From assembly GCA_039881045.1 (NCBI GenBank), contig JAYWVB010000003.1, positions 1,269,621 through 1,333,620 of the forward strand: a DNA stretch of 64,000 nucleotides. Direction: 5' to 3'. The notes under the pieces are model-generated. The model ran no database searches. It saw nothing but the letters and a program-made list of their open reading frames with translations, and was not told the origin of the DNA. Below are positions 36,143-48,035 of this stretch, one piece after another. Both the position numbers and the translations under genes were made by a program. Source of the stretch: Chaetomium olivaceum (lineage: Eukaryota; Ascomycota; Sordariomycetes; Sordariales; Chaetomiaceae). Position 1 is the first letter of the stretch. Every line of letters begins with the position of its first letter.

Positions 36143-36661
36143 ATGATTCAATTAAAGGTTCGTATGGTCCCTCACCGGACTAGCTGCCATGCCAAGCTAA
36201 CAGTAGACCAACCAGTCTATGCTGAACTGCATCGACAACTCTGGCGCGGCCATTGTCGAATGCGCCATGGTCGTCGGGCAGAAGAGGCACGCCTCGATTG
36301 GTACGCACAAATCGCTCAACCGAACCCGATTCAATTCCTTCGGCAGACACTAACCGGCACGGGCACAGGCGACAGGATAGTGGTGGTCGTTCAGAAGCAG
36401 AGAGGTGCGCAGGCGGAGGGCATGGCCGCGTCCTCGGGTACCAAGGTGAAGCGGGGCGACATCCGGCACGCCATTGTGGTGCGGACAAAATACAAGGTGC
36501 AGCGGCGGGACGGAAGCGTGATCCGGTTCGACGACAACGCCTGCGTCCTGATCAACAAGGCCGGCGATCCCATCGGCTCGCGAATCAACGGCGTCGTGGG
36601 GCAGGAGCTGCGGAAGAAGAAGTGGAGCAGGATTCTCAGCATGGCGCCTATGCAAGCATGA
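36143..36661 (+). CDS. MRPL38: Mitochondrial ribosomal protein uL14m
   Basis: Large-subunit protein uL14 of the mitochondrial ribosome (yeast MrpL38). Three exons: 36143-36157 (15 nt, MIQLK), 36216-36300 and 36369-36661, giving 130 aa with no frame break. The family order is complete: SMLNCIDNSGAAIVECAMVV, GDRIVVVVQKQRG, KVKRGDIRHAIVVRTKY, RFDDNACVLINKAGDPIGSR and VVGQELRKKKWSRILSMAP. Length is typical of bacterial-type uL14, so no extra fungal extension is visible. The micro-exon explains why the start is easily missed. Confidence 0.95.
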   Translation: MIQLKVRMVPHRTSCHAKLTVDQPVYAELHRQLWRGHCRMRHGRRAEEARLDWYAQIAQPNPIQFLRQTLTGTGTGDRIVVVVQKQRGAQAEGMAASSGTKVKRGDIRHAIVVRTKYKVQRRDGSVIRFDDNACVLINKAGDPIGSRINGVVGQELRKKKWSRILSMAPMQA

Positions 36662-37496
36662 TCAGGGAAAGGTTGAGGATCGGGAACGGCCGCCGGGATT
36701 TGTTATCGTAGCGGCCCGGTCATCGCGGGCAAAATCTTGTCTGGGCCGTAAAACGGGGCTGGCGTGGCAGGTGGGTTGATGGGAGTACAGCATCTAACGG
36801 CGTTATTGGGCGTCGTGTATACTACTTGTACAAATGCAAAGGGGGAAACGGTAGACACCACGGTCTGGCTCTATCCGGTGACTGACAATCGCGGAGATAC
36901 ATGCATTGACCCTGGTGAAAACGCTGCGCCGCCTACAAAAGCCCATATCCACCTAAAAGAACCCCTATCGCTGAACGCCAATGTGTGCCTATGCCCTCTA
37001 ATGAATCATCGGTGGAAGCCAACCCCATGAAAAATAACAGCTCTATTGGAAAATGTTGCCGCAGTCGCAGCAAACATAGAAAAGTTTCTAGTTATGTTAG
37101 CAACGTGTGGTTTCCGAGGGCCGCGGTCAGGGCTGCTCACCATTCCAGTTTCAGCACTACGCTGCTGGGACTGGAAAAAGACAGCCTCATCATGGCTGCA
37201 AGCCGGGCAGCTCCGCTTGGCTCTTGGCAGCTAGGCAAGAAACATTCGTCAGCGGCTGGTCCTTCGTCCTAATTCGAACAGAAAGTCGCAATCCAAGGCC
37301 TGCAAGCTTCAACCGCCAACTCCCGGACCCGGGGCGCCGCCATCAAGGCGGGTTCTATGTTGTATTTTCACGCTAATGATGAGGATGGTCGAATCGTGCG
37401 CGAAATCCGCTGTCGTGAATGTCGTAAGTCGTACGAGTAGGGCAAGTCATCTCGGGCCGTTTGAGTTTGCTCGAGTCCCTGCCGATAATGGACACT
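36662..37496. other. Intergenic between uL14m and RPB9
   Basis: 3' flanks of two convergent genes. I looked here for a displaced canonical RPB9 zinc-ribbon exon and found none. Confidence 0.4.
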
Positions 37497-38214
37497 TCAA
37501 GGACCAGTCGCAGCCACCTGAGGCTTTCTTCCTTCGGTGATAAGGATGCTCTTGGCCTTCTCATCCACACCGAAGTCCATCTCGCCGAGCCCAAAGAAGT
37601 CCTCAGTCCGTGACATCAGCGCGCCGAGTTCGTCAAGGCTGTCACCCGTCCAGGCCACAATCTCGATGTCATCCAGGTCCACGTCCAGGTCGTCGTCATC
37701 GTCCATATCGATGTCTCGGTCAAACTCCAGGACGCTCGCCCGGTCGTGCTCTAGCTCGGGCGGTGGCGAGTCGGCAGCAGGAAGCATGGAGAAGTGGTCG
37801 CCGCATGTCTCGCAGAAAAGAATGCGACCACAGCCAAGGCAGGAAGAAAGACAGGCGGAAACCGTGGACGCGCTCGTCGACCCCGACAGGCCCGACGAGC
37901 CGGAACCCCGGCGGCCAAAAGAGTCGGCATCGGAAGAAAGAGAAGAAGGGCTACCCACCGTAGGATCGCTACCGACGTCCTGCGTCACGCCGGCCGTCTC
38001 GCCGGCAGCGTTGTTCATGGCGTTGCGGAAGATGCACGACGAGGTAGCCTCCTCCGAAAAATTGCAGGTGCGGCACGTGAACATGAGCTTGCGGTCCACC
38101 TCGTCTTCCTTGGGGTACAGCATGTTGCTGCACTCGGAGCAGAACCGGAAGGTGATCTGCTGGCTCGGCCGGCTTCTTGCGGTCGCCAGAGGCGGAGGCT
38201 GCGGGCGACGACAT
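37497..38214 (-). CDS. RPB9: RNA polymerase II subunit RPB9, long unorthodox form
   Basis: The N-terminal half is RPB9: QITFRFCSECSNMLYPKEDE, LMFTCRTCNFSEEATSSCIF and AGVTQDVGSDPT, with the first zinc ribbon (two CxxC pairs). RPB9 sits on the jaw of Pol II and acts in start-site choice and transcript cleavage. The usual continuation (LPRSNKxCPxC..FFQSQ) is absent. Instead the frame runs on through a Ser/Gly linker to a compact cluster, CLSSCLGCGRILFCETCGDH, and a strongly acidic tail (DIDMDDDDDLDVDLDDIEIV), ending at 238 aa against about 120 for the family. Third-position GC bias in the tail looks coding. One surplus C at 38162-38163 breaks the frame between ..KKPAE and QQITF, probably an assembly indel. 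It may be a lineage-specific form or a paralogue. Confidence 0.75.
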
Positions 38215-40093
38215 CGTTGACGTGGTGGATGGTTGCTTGGTGCTTTCTGGATTGATGAAGGTGGCGTTGCGGTGTGAGAGGCCGGCGATGAAACTGAACA
38301 GGACGCGAGGTTAAAACCGATGCGGGGCCGGTGCTTTGCTAAAGGTCGAGGTTGAAGGAAGATGGTCTGTCGGGATGGAAGGTGATGAGTCGGTTGTTGG
38401 GAAGACGTAGTAGGTGGTTTAGGGAGAACGATGGCTTGCAGGTGATGATAGATGCTGGTGTATGGTAAAAGAAAGGTGGAAGGAAGATGGGTGCAGGGGC
38501 TTGTGCTTGACCAAAACTAAAATGATCGGGGCGTCACGTTACCTTACTGGTAAGCCTAGAAAAAAGGAAAGAATGGGCTGGAAAACTGATTGACGATTAC
38601 CTTATGCCCGGAAGGTATGGATGTTGATGGTTTCCTGAGGAGTGGGGCTTGAAGTTGGTCAGAGTGAGCTCCAAATCATTGACAGCTCTGGTCCGCTGAG
38701 AATAAAAAACAAGGCTGCGCTTTGCCATTTGCGGCGGTTGCCTTCTGCCTGCCCCACCGCCCCACTCGCCTCGTTCACAAAGCCGGGGACGCCCTCCGGT
38801 GCTTTTTTTGTAGCCTCGATCGACCATTGAACTGATGGACACAAACAGCGCGATCGAAGGTACCTCGGTACATACTTCAGCTACATTCATTCACCTTCTG
38901 AGGCCGTCGATATATGAGACGGGATTTGCTAGATGGGAGAACTTGTGGTTGGCGACCGAGCTTTCTCAAAACTACCTCGGTCTGGTCGCTCTGACCGTTG
39001 CCCGGGAATGTGCCGGGCGCTGAGCTCCTCGACTTTAGCGCCAGGTAGCGTGCGCATGGCTATGCTTCTCCCAGCGGCGGTCCCTCATCTGTGTAGTCCT
39101 TCTTAATGGGTACGCGATTTTACAGAGTGTGGTCAAATTGGTGGTCGATTTACAAGCAACATGGTGGTGGAAATCGCGGACGCGGACGGTTTTCCTTTCC
39201 AATCTATAGAAGTTAGGCCCGAACAGTTGAATCCAGCTAGAGATCTAACCGCCTTCCCATCCATACGTGGGCTTCTTGGAGGCGAAGTCTTAATAAGGTA
39301 GGTGTTTTTACTGCGTACTCTGTAGATGCAACGGGAGATCTCCACCAGCATCTTCAATTAGACGGAATTAATACGGGCGAGGTGGCCCGACAAGAAACTC
39401 CTTCCACGTGCCTCGGTGTATCTCATCAAGCTCGCTGATGGATGGTAGCACTATGATTCGTCCATATGAATGCCACACCTCAGATAGCCACTTAGCGACT
39501 TGAATTGCCGCGCCAGTTACGTCGATGGTGACATTATAAGCTCGAGCTCGGAGCCTCGTGATGGATGATGGGCGAAATGGCTCCCACAAGGGTGGGACAG
39601 GTGACGGTTGACGGAACCTGGCGATTGCGGGGTGCTCGGCCACTCACCCGCTCTCGAGCCACTGAAACAGGGGTCCGGTGCAACCCGCCTGTTGTGCCCT
39701 GGCGAGCCTGGCAGGATCAAGGCGCCAAGCCCTCCAGCGCCCCGGACCCCCGAGCAACCCCCACCACCTTTCTCATCACCCGCCTTCTCGGCCCAGCTGC
39801 ACTCCGCAATTCAGAGGGCTTCGATTAACCATCACTGCAACCCTATCACTCTGCCGACCCCTACTTAAAAGACGAAGCGCGTCATCGGGCACTTTGCAGG
39901 AAAGCTTTCTTTTGGCCGGCTATTCTCTCCTGGGTTTCCTGATCTCGTATCATTTCAGTTGCCCATCAGCAAATAGCTATCTCCTCGTGCGCAACCGGAG
40001 AGCTCAACCTAACCCAACAACCTAACGCCCTGTTTCGTGACGACCACCACTCCCCATCGCTGTCGTTGTAGAGTTCGAGTCAAACCGATCACC
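38215..40093. other. Divergent intergenic region, RPB9 / Pin1
   Basis: 1.9 kb between divergent genes. No gene supported. Confidence 0.4.
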
Positions 40094-40784
40094 ATGACCG
40101 ACGTAAGTGATGTGCAACCTAGCAGCCTCTCAGCTCAGCCTTCCCCAGCACACCTCCAAGCCGCACGGAGCTAATAAGTTATGTCCCGTCCCCAGCAATC
40201 CGAGACCGGCCTCCCGCCCAACTGGGAGGTGCGCCACAGCCAGTCCAAGAACCTGCCCTACTACTTCAACTCGGTCGAGAAGGTGTCCCGCTGGGAACCG
40301 CCGTCGGAGACCAACACCGAGAAGTTGAAGCGTTACATGGCCGAGTACCACAGCAACAAGAGCCTGGCCGAGGGCACGGGCGAGGACCGCCAATCGGGTA
40401 AAATCCGCGCCGCTCATCTGCTCGTCAAGCATCGCGACAGCCGCCGGCCCTCGAGCTGGCGCGAGAACACCATCACCCGCACCAAGGAGGAGGCCGAGGC
40501 CATCATCAAGGCCCACGAGGCCCGCATCAAGGGCGGCGAGATCTCGCTCGGCGACCTCGCCCTCACCGAATCCGATTGCAGCAGCGCTCGTAAGCAGGGA
40601 GATCTAGGCTTTTTCGGGCGGGGGGACATGCAAAAGGAGTTCGAGGACGCCGCGTTCGCGTTGAAGGCCGGTGAGGTGTCCGGGATTGTCGACACAGCCA
40701 GCGGACTACACCTGATCGAGAGGTTTGTTTTGCTTCGTGCTGGGATTTGGGATGTTGCTAACTAGGTGTTCCAGGCTCGAGTAA
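40094..40784 (+). CDS. ESS1: Peptidyl-prolyl isomerase, Pin1/Ess1 parvulin
   Basis: Nuclear phospho-Ser/Thr-Pro specific prolyl isomerase that acts on the Pol II C-terminal domain and mitotic substrates. Three exons: 40094-40102 (MTD, 9 nt), 40196-40722 and 40775-40784 (RLE, stop), 181 aa, intact. A WW domain occupies about residues 8-40 (LPPNWEVRHSQSKNLPYYFN, SRWEPPSE). The parvulin domain starts at KIRAAHLLVKHRDSRRPSSW, where the basic loop reads phosphate, and continues through LGDLALTESDCSSARKQGDL, GFFGRGDMQKEFEDAAFALK and the final SGIVDTASGLHLIERLE. Both tiny terminal exons are fixed by reading phase and by the family ending HLIERxE. Confidence 0.95.
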
Positions 40785-41156
40785 GCTTCTCTTGAATGAG
40801 ATGCGAGGGATCTGCTTCTGTAGGGTTTGCCACACATTTGGCTGTGAGCACGAGCTGCGGTAGCGAGCCTGTTAGAACAAGATTACGTTGATGTGCCACG
40901 CTGGGAGGGGTCGCGAAACGGCCCGCTCATATAATGGAATGGAAGGTACCGAGATGCGCAGCAAGTGTGACCCGAGTGGCCCGACCGTGAAGTTATCTCT
41001 TCGGTCCTCCAACAGGAGCGCAATCAAATTGCAGTTTACCCCGACATCAAAACCACCCTGTTTCGCCGAGACATCCATTTACAAAGATAATCCTCCGCGC
41101 CACATGTAAGCTATCCTTTGCGTATATCCAAGGCCTCTTGTTTGGTATGTACTCTC
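40785..41156. other. Intergenic between convergent genes
   Basis: Pin1 and LrgB-like 3' flanks. Nothing further seen. Confidence 0.4.
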
Positions 41157-43338
41157 TTATTCTGCAACACTTTTTACAATCCACGCCGCGAGCGGGGGGA
41201 TACTCGAAAACACCACCGTCATGACCCCCAACGCAATCATCGACAGCGCAGCATACGGCGCCGCCTCGCTCTGCGCCTCGTACAAATACGCCGTGCCCAT
41301 GGCCGCGGCGTTGATGCCGACCGTGACGCCGGCGGCCACAACCCGTGGGTGATTCGGCCTCCGCCGTGCTGTTACGGCCGCCGTCTCCTCAGTGTCTCTG
41401 TCCCCGCCCGTCTGTGTCTGTGTCTGTGTTTGTGTCTGTGTCTCCACCCCCGTACGCGTGCCCGTGCCCGTGCCCGTCTCCGTACCACCACCGCACCCTT
41501 CCCCGCAAGGCTGGCCGCCCACCACCGTCCTCTTCACCAACACCCGTCCATGACGTCCACCGCGCCCTTCTTCATCATGTCCTCCCCTCCCATCGCCCCC
41601 ATACCCATCCCCATCCTCACCCTCATCCTCACCGCCCTCATTTTGACCATCGCCCTCCTCACCCCGTAGCCCCCTCAACCCCAACCACCTCCCGATCCCC
41701 CTCCCAACAGCCACCCGCCCCAACCACCCCCAACCCCCAACCCCAACCCCATCTGATACACAATCCCACTGCCCACCACCATCGCCGCATTCAACCCGCG
41801 ATCCCCGCCGCCCAGCAAGCCCATGACCGGCCCCGCCAGCGCGACCGTGACGCTCCGCGCCGCAAACGCCAGCGCCGCCGACCTGGGCGCCACCCCGAGC
41901 CCCCACCGCGGCGCGCCCGCCAGCGCCGGGCCGAGCGTGGTGTTGCCGAGGGCGAGGCCCGCCGACACGGCGCAGGTGGCGAGGCCCGCGCGCGAGAGGA
42001 GAGCGGCGCGGTGCGCGTACAGCTTGAGGCCCCATGCGACGAGCCCGGCGTTGAGCAGGGTCGTGGCGACGTCGCCTGCGGTTGGGGCCAGGGTTGGGGG
42101 AGGGGCTGTGGGTGAGTTTGGGTTGGGGGTTAGGGGGTTGTTGTTGGGGTTGTTGTTGCTGGTGGTGGGGTGGTGAAGGATGAGGGTGGATAAGGGGGTG
42201 TTGGATTGGAGGGTGGCGAGCATGGCGGGGAGGGTGCGGTGGCTGAGGGCGGCGTCGGCGAAGACGTAGACGATCATGGCGAGGGAGGTCCAGAGGACGG
42301 GGTTGAGCAGGCCGGAGAGGAGGGTGCGTAGCCAAGGGGGGAGGCGGGTTTGTGGGGATTTGATGGCGGTTTGGATGGCGAGGGTGGTGAGCCAGGTGGA
42401 GAAGAGGAGGAGGGTTGCGAGGGGGACGTCGTTTCTGGTGCGGTAGCGAAGTGGTAGGCCGATGATGATGGTGAGCAGCCAGCAGAGAAGGAGAATGGGG
42501 TTGCCGAGGGCCCAGAGCCGCAGTCGGCTTCGAAGGGGCGCTGTGTTCGTTTGTGTTTGTAGACCGATAGTGTGTTGTTGTGGCGTTGGCTCGTCCGTCT
42601 CGGAGAATTCTGCCGAGGAGTCGAGACCGATCGTCAAGGAGCTTCCGGTGGGTGAACCCTCGCATAGTGATTTCGCGGGCTTGCGCGGCTTTGGCCCGCT
42701 CCGCTTCCCCCCCTTTTCCACATCGGCCTGCTTGTCCACCCAGAAATGTTTGTCGTAGCGAACCATGAGGCACTGGATCGAAAGCGTGAGGAAGTAGGCA
42801 AAAAATGTGTTGAGAAGGCCCGTCAGCGCTTGGAGAGGTTAGCCAACATGCTGCACCAGATGGCATAACCTGCTTACCGAAGCATACAACTATCATGCCG
42901 ATGCTGCGGGCGTCTGATACGGGCCCATTACAGAGCATAACAACCGGAATGGTAAACCCGATGGACATGTGGCGGTTCAGAAGCTCTGTCTGGTTCGGTC
43001 AGACTCGACAGGAGGAGGAGGGGGTTGAGGCGTTAGTTAGTACTCACAGCACGCCGGAGTCGCTTGTTGTAGAGCTCTTCAAGGCCGGGGACAACACACC
43101 CACATATTGTAAAAAACAGAAATACAGCGGCCATGGCCAATATGGGCGCGGGAAACTCGGACTTCTCCTGATCTAAACCAAGTTGGATGGCGGCTATCAG
43201 CAACTGGGCGACCAAGGCAATGACAACTGCAATGGCTCCATCTCGTAGCCTCTCTAGCAAATCTAGCCATTCCCGAGACAACAATGCTGCCGTTCCAAGG
43301 CTCGTGGAAGGAGGTGGACGCACGAGCGACGAAGCCAT
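41157..43338 (-). CDS. LrgA/LrgB-type membrane protein (PLGG1-like)
   Basis: A polytopic membrane protein combining an N-terminal LrgA-like part with a C-terminal LrgB domain, the layout of plant PLGG1, a plastid glycolate/glycerate transporter; bacterial LrgAB/CidAB are holin-like or pyruvate transporters. The fungal role is unknown. Three exons: 43338-43048, 42989-42878 and 42828-41157 (about 691 aa). N-terminal helices read AVVIALVAQLLIAAIQ and HMSIGFTIPVVMLCNGPVSD. The LrgB part ends VAAGVTVGINAAAMGTAYLY, then ALGVMTVVFSSIPPLAAWIV. Between them lies a hydrophilic loop with Glu-Asp-Gly and QTQTQTQTQT repeats. One frame break lies in G-rich sequence around 41660-41760. I chose the start MASSLVRPPPS; an in-frame ATG at 43488 would add 50 residues. 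Confidence 0.7.
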
Positions 43339-46220
43339 GCCGGTCTCGGCCCAGTCCCACGGCACCGGCGCTCGGAGAAATGATGAGTCGAGCGGAGAGG
43401 AATAAGTGGACGGCAGGTTGTTTGCTTCTGACACAGGCACACGCACGTCAGGTAGTGAGACATAACCTTGGACGAAGCTTGGGAGCAAAAGCAGGATGGC
43501 GACAGTTGTACTTTAAGGGGACAGCAGCGGGAGCAACCCGTGGTGTCTGGAACACACACTGCAGCGGGCCTGGCGTTTGTATTCCCCGGTTCATGTTCCC
43601 GACGGCCGTCCTGACGGTGAAGCCCGGGATAGAGCCCTTGGGCCGGATTTAGTCCTCAGCTGGGTGTCCTGATACAAAGACGGTTCCCATCACAAACCAA
43701 GCGGAAACTTGGACTGGCTGCTAAGCCGTGGAGATGCCCGCCAACCAGGAGGAGCAGAGAACTGGGGTTGTTCCAGCCGCCGAACGAATGAGATGTACAG
43801 ATTGGGGTGTTGCAGAAGGCTGTGTTTGCCGGTAAGGGCTCACGACATACCCCGAAGTGATGTGCTGAAGCGACACGTCAACATGTCGGTGTAGGCCGTC
43901 CATTTTCGGGACAGAGTTACCCAGCGGACTTTGGGACGGCCTCGGGTTGCGACTGCTTCCGGGTTTGTGCCAAACAGAGAGTAAACAAGGTGTGGGGACA
44001 GGGTACTGCAGGAAGCGAGCCGGCGTGGTTGTGGAAGTCGACCCGACAGCGGGACGGGATACGGGGAGATGTTCCCCGTCGACGTGAGCATGCCTTGGTC
44101 CCCCAATCGAGCCCCAAACCAAAGCTCGTCCCCGCTGCGCGGCGGCCGAGCTTGGAACAGCATTCGCCCTCCATTTGGCACATCAGCCGCCCGACCCTCA
44201 AACGCAGTGTCTTGCCTAACTTGGCTGTCAGGTGCCAGCAAGTGGTTGGCGTGCTCCACATACGGCCTGCGAAGGAGCCGAACGGGAATGGCTTGCCCGG
44301 TACTTCAACGCCACCGGGGACGCCCCCGGCAAACGGCGCAAGCTGGGCTGCGGACGAAAGGTTCAGGCCCGCGGGATTGGGGGAGGCTGGGCACGACTCA
44401 TGTCAGGATGCCCGATGGGGAAGCTAGTATTTGCAGGGGGCGCAAACCGAATCCGTGCGTTGTGCGGACCGGCCGCAAACGAGAAGAGGAAGAATAGACC
44501 AGCCGGCGACAGAGCCGTCAACAGGGCGGTGGGAAGCCGCAGGGCCCCGGCGTGTGGTGGCGGATATGCGCATTCCCGCTTCGCAACAACGGCTGGCTGC
44601 GGTTCGAGCCGCCGTTTATCCAGGCGTGTGGTGGCATCACGTTTTGTCTCCAGTGCACGAGGCGGCTTGCCAGTGTTGGGAAACTGGGTTGAGTTTGTGG
44701 AGGGTGTTGGGTGAGAAAGTTTGTGAGGGCGTCGGACGAGGTTTCGGTCCGCAACGCGGTGCTTGTGCGTCGTCACTAAGCTTATCCTGACCGTCAGTAT
44801 CTCAGATCTGGAAGCTCAAGGATTAAATGAAGCCCGGCAGTTCATGGTCAGGTTATTTCTCCCAGGCACTCCTTTTTTGGCAAAACGCCTGAGTGGCCCC
44901 CATCGTCTTAGGCGGCCAAGCGGTTCTGAGCTGGCATCTCACAGCAGGACTCTAGCCTCAGCCGTTGTAAACTGTGATGCTGTGCTACATCATTGTTGGA
45001 GGCTTAGGAAGGACGGCAGAGCCCTCCGCCGGCGCAGAGGCAGTGGTACATACTAACAATGTCACGCTCGCCGCCAGAATGCATCGGGAGTATCAGCGCT
45101 GTCCGGTCAAACCACACTCGGCCGAAGCGCTACGACGATCCTAGGGGTCATGAAATGCCTGCCAACACAATCATGTAGAGGAGCGGGGTCTCACTGTCGT
45201 CTGAGGTACCCGTGCCCTTCCATCAGGTCCCGCCGGAGGGCTTCCCAGCCGTGATTTGCACGTGTCCGAGAGAATACAGGTAACCTGGAAGGGTATCCGC
45301 CGTTGAATCGTCCGTTCTCGGCTAGATTTTCCATGGATAGCCAGATGTCTCGACAGCAGTTGCCGCTTGGCCAGCCATGACAAAAAAGCGGCCTACTACC
45401 GTGTACGCATCTCTCACAGAGTCGGAGGGCGTGGAAGCGGGCGCGTACAAATTGGGAAGGTGAAGTCCAGTCTGTGATCTGTGATGATGTTGGCAGAACC
45501 CGTTGATCTCTGTGTGAGGGTGTGTGAGGGCGTGTGAGGGCGCAACAATCTGTCATGACACCCTTGACTTGACCTTGCAAGGCAACTTTGCGGTCCGATG
45601 GCTTGCAGGGAAGAGAGAAAGAGAGAAAACGGGTGGTGAATTGTTCCAGGTTGTGATTTGAAGGCAGTCCCGTCACTGGCACCTGGTGGTCGTCCGCCGG
45701 GAAGTTGCGGGAAACAGCAGACAACTCGCAAGAACGAGTAGCAGTGGCAGAACACAACCTGGAATCGAGAATGTAAGGTACCTATCCTCCTCTAACAGAG
45801 AACCTGAGGTACGGACGTAACGGCAAGATGGAACCTGGAAGGACCGCGTCGAGCTTTCGCGAACTTTGCTGTTGTGGAAGGAAACAGACGTCAGGGCCAA
45901 TTTGATGCCCAGACTTGGCGCGGGAGCATGGGCCATGTCGCGTTCAAAGCGTTGCCTGAGGTTGCATTAGCGAGGGGCAACGTGGGGCAGCCCGGCAGAT
46001 GCATCCAAGGGGGGTCAGTCAACACGGGCCCTCTAGCCCTGTAAGGTTGCACCCCAAAACTCCCCAGCTTCCAGGTTGGACTCCACATGCAACTTTTGAC
46101 GACGAGACCAAGCGACGGGAGGATTGTTTGAGACGACGACGGAGAAAATTACCTATCTTACTTTCCGAAGTAGCTATTTCATTTTCATGCTGTGACCAAT
46201 TCTTACCATTCTCTTCCGAA
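43339..46220. other. 2.9-kb intergenic region
   Basis: No gene I can support between two divergent genes. Many overlapping frames on both strands (43721-44790) are chance frames in GC-rich sequence with no domains. Confidence 0.4.
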
Positions 46221-48035
46221 ATGAATGCCGAGTCACTGATCAGGACCCTGCGGGCGTACGACGTGTCGTTGGATGCAGCAGCGGTGAGAGCAGCCATTTC
46301 GACCTCTAACTCGGCCCATCTTGTGCACTGGGCCACCCTCCATCTCACTCCCGATACGCTACTCACCGTCGACGAGTTGAAGCAGTCCGTAGGCCCTCGT
46401 TTCTTTGTCCTCGCTTTTCATGTTAATCATGTCCAATCAGATATGCTGCCCTCGGAGAATCGGGCATGGCCGAGAAGCTTGCCATGTCGTCAGACCTCAC
46501 CGCGGCTCGTGTCCTGAGTGACCAAGAAATGAAAGACGCCATAGACGAACTCAAACGCTCTACCCAGGCCATCACGCGGCATACCGACGCTCTCAAGCAG
46601 CAACAAGAAGCTCTCGGTCGACTTGTTGATGCCAACCGCGAGAACAGCAAGGAACGCGTTACCATCCAAGAAGGCCAGGTCCAGAAATGGGAAGCTGAGC
46701 GAAACAGCCTCACATTAGAAGTATGCCCTGCCAAAACTTCCCCTACTCAATATTTTGTGTTTTCTCAAGTGCGCCATACTGATCTTTGACCAGGCAGACG
46801 AGCTCTCGCAGTCTCTCGGCTCGCGCATCCGCGAACTCGAGCAACAGCGCACCGGGGCTGGTGCGACAATCCAGAAAACCGTCGACACATTGTTCCGCTC
46901 GGATGACAAACTCTTGTCCAGTCTTCAGAAGCTAGGATGGGAGCTGGAAACGGAGGATGGCGAGGAACAGAACGATATTGCTCTGCTGCGCGAAACGTGT
47001 GCAAGGTTCGTTCCCCTTACCAGCTTTATATTGTTTGTCAGAAAGACTTACACCGTGACAGGCTCATCAAGTTCACCGTGGAGGGGATTCGAACGAAGTT
47101 AGACCGCCTCTATCTCGAAGCTCTTGAGCTGTCGTCCCAGTCAGGGCACCCTCGCGTTTCCGCCGACCAGGTATCGGCGTTGCAAGAAGAGCTGGAATCC
47201 CTCTATTCGGAAATTCTCCCGGTCGCCCAAATGTCTACCGAGCAGCAGTTTCTAGAGCCAGCACTGAAGAGTCTCGCCGCAAAGAATGGGCAGGGCATGG
47301 CAAAGTCGGCCCAGGCAACCAACTACGTGAGTAGCAGCGCCGTTTACAGAATGTTCTCAGCTAACAGCACAGATTCACGATTGTCTAGACTATCTGATCG
47401 ACCGTGCGCAAGACATGATGGCTCGGCTAGATGCATTCCAGGCATTCCAATCCGCTACCGATGCCGTTCTCGACGTCGCCAAGCCCGAACTGGACGCCCA
47501 AACACCAACCACCGAAGCATCCCCTGCGCGGACGAAGAGTGTCAAGGAACAAAATGACATGTCTCCGGTCCGACCTCGGCCGAAGCAGCCGTCGAGGTAC
47601 TCAACTGGCGCGCCCGGCATTGGTAACGAGCCGGCACTAGAGGAAATCCTACGCGCTCTTGCTATCAGTCTTCCTCCGGACGAGGAAGTGTCCGACGATT
47701 TACAGGAACAAGTCAAAGTGTTAGCATCGACGCTTGACAGTCGTCGGGCAAAGGTGCGGGACGTGTCCCTCAATGTTCAACAGAGCTTTGAGGCTGCAGC
47801 AGCCAAGCAGGTTGCCGACGGGAAGCTGGCAATCCAGCTCGTCCGTGACTCCATCCTAGCCGAGAGTCCGTTTGGGCCTGCCCGACTTATGGATCCCGAG
47901 ATTGAGGGGTCCATCGCCGTTCTCTCCCAGGAGCTCGCTACTGTGGATGAGAAGCTGAAAGTCATCGACATCGGGGTGGGTAAGTTGAAAGGCAGGAACG
48001 CGAAAAAGGACGAGTTTATCAGCCGATGGGGTTGA
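46221..48035 (+). CDS. Coiled-coil protein, possibly augmin (HAUS3-like)
   Basis: 527-aa protein in five exons: 46221-46384, 46441-46720, 46794-47005, 47062-47326 and 47373-48035, all in phase with no frame break. It opens MNAESLIRTLRAYDVSLDAA, a small helical head, and then has long coiled-coil segments (AIDELKRSTQAITRHTDALK, LSQSLGSRIRELEQQRTGAG, QVSALQEELESLYSEILPVA) separated by a short disordered linker with SPVRPRPKQPSRYS. The head plus coils resemble the HAUS3/AUG3 subunit of augmin, which branches microtubules from spindle microtubules; I hold this as a guess. The first intron uses an odd donor, GTCCGT; the choice is fixed by phase, giving DELKQYAALGESG. Confidence 0.7.

Noticed and set aside
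37537..38220. 227-codon plus-strand frame opposite RPB9
   Set aside because: Antisense shadow of the RPB9 coding strand; the minus frame has zinc-ribbon motifs and coding-type third positions.
41345..42115. 256-codon Pro/His/Arg-rich plus-strand frame
   Set aside because: Antisense to the LrgB-like gene; its composition is just the complement of Gly/Ala/Val-rich codons.
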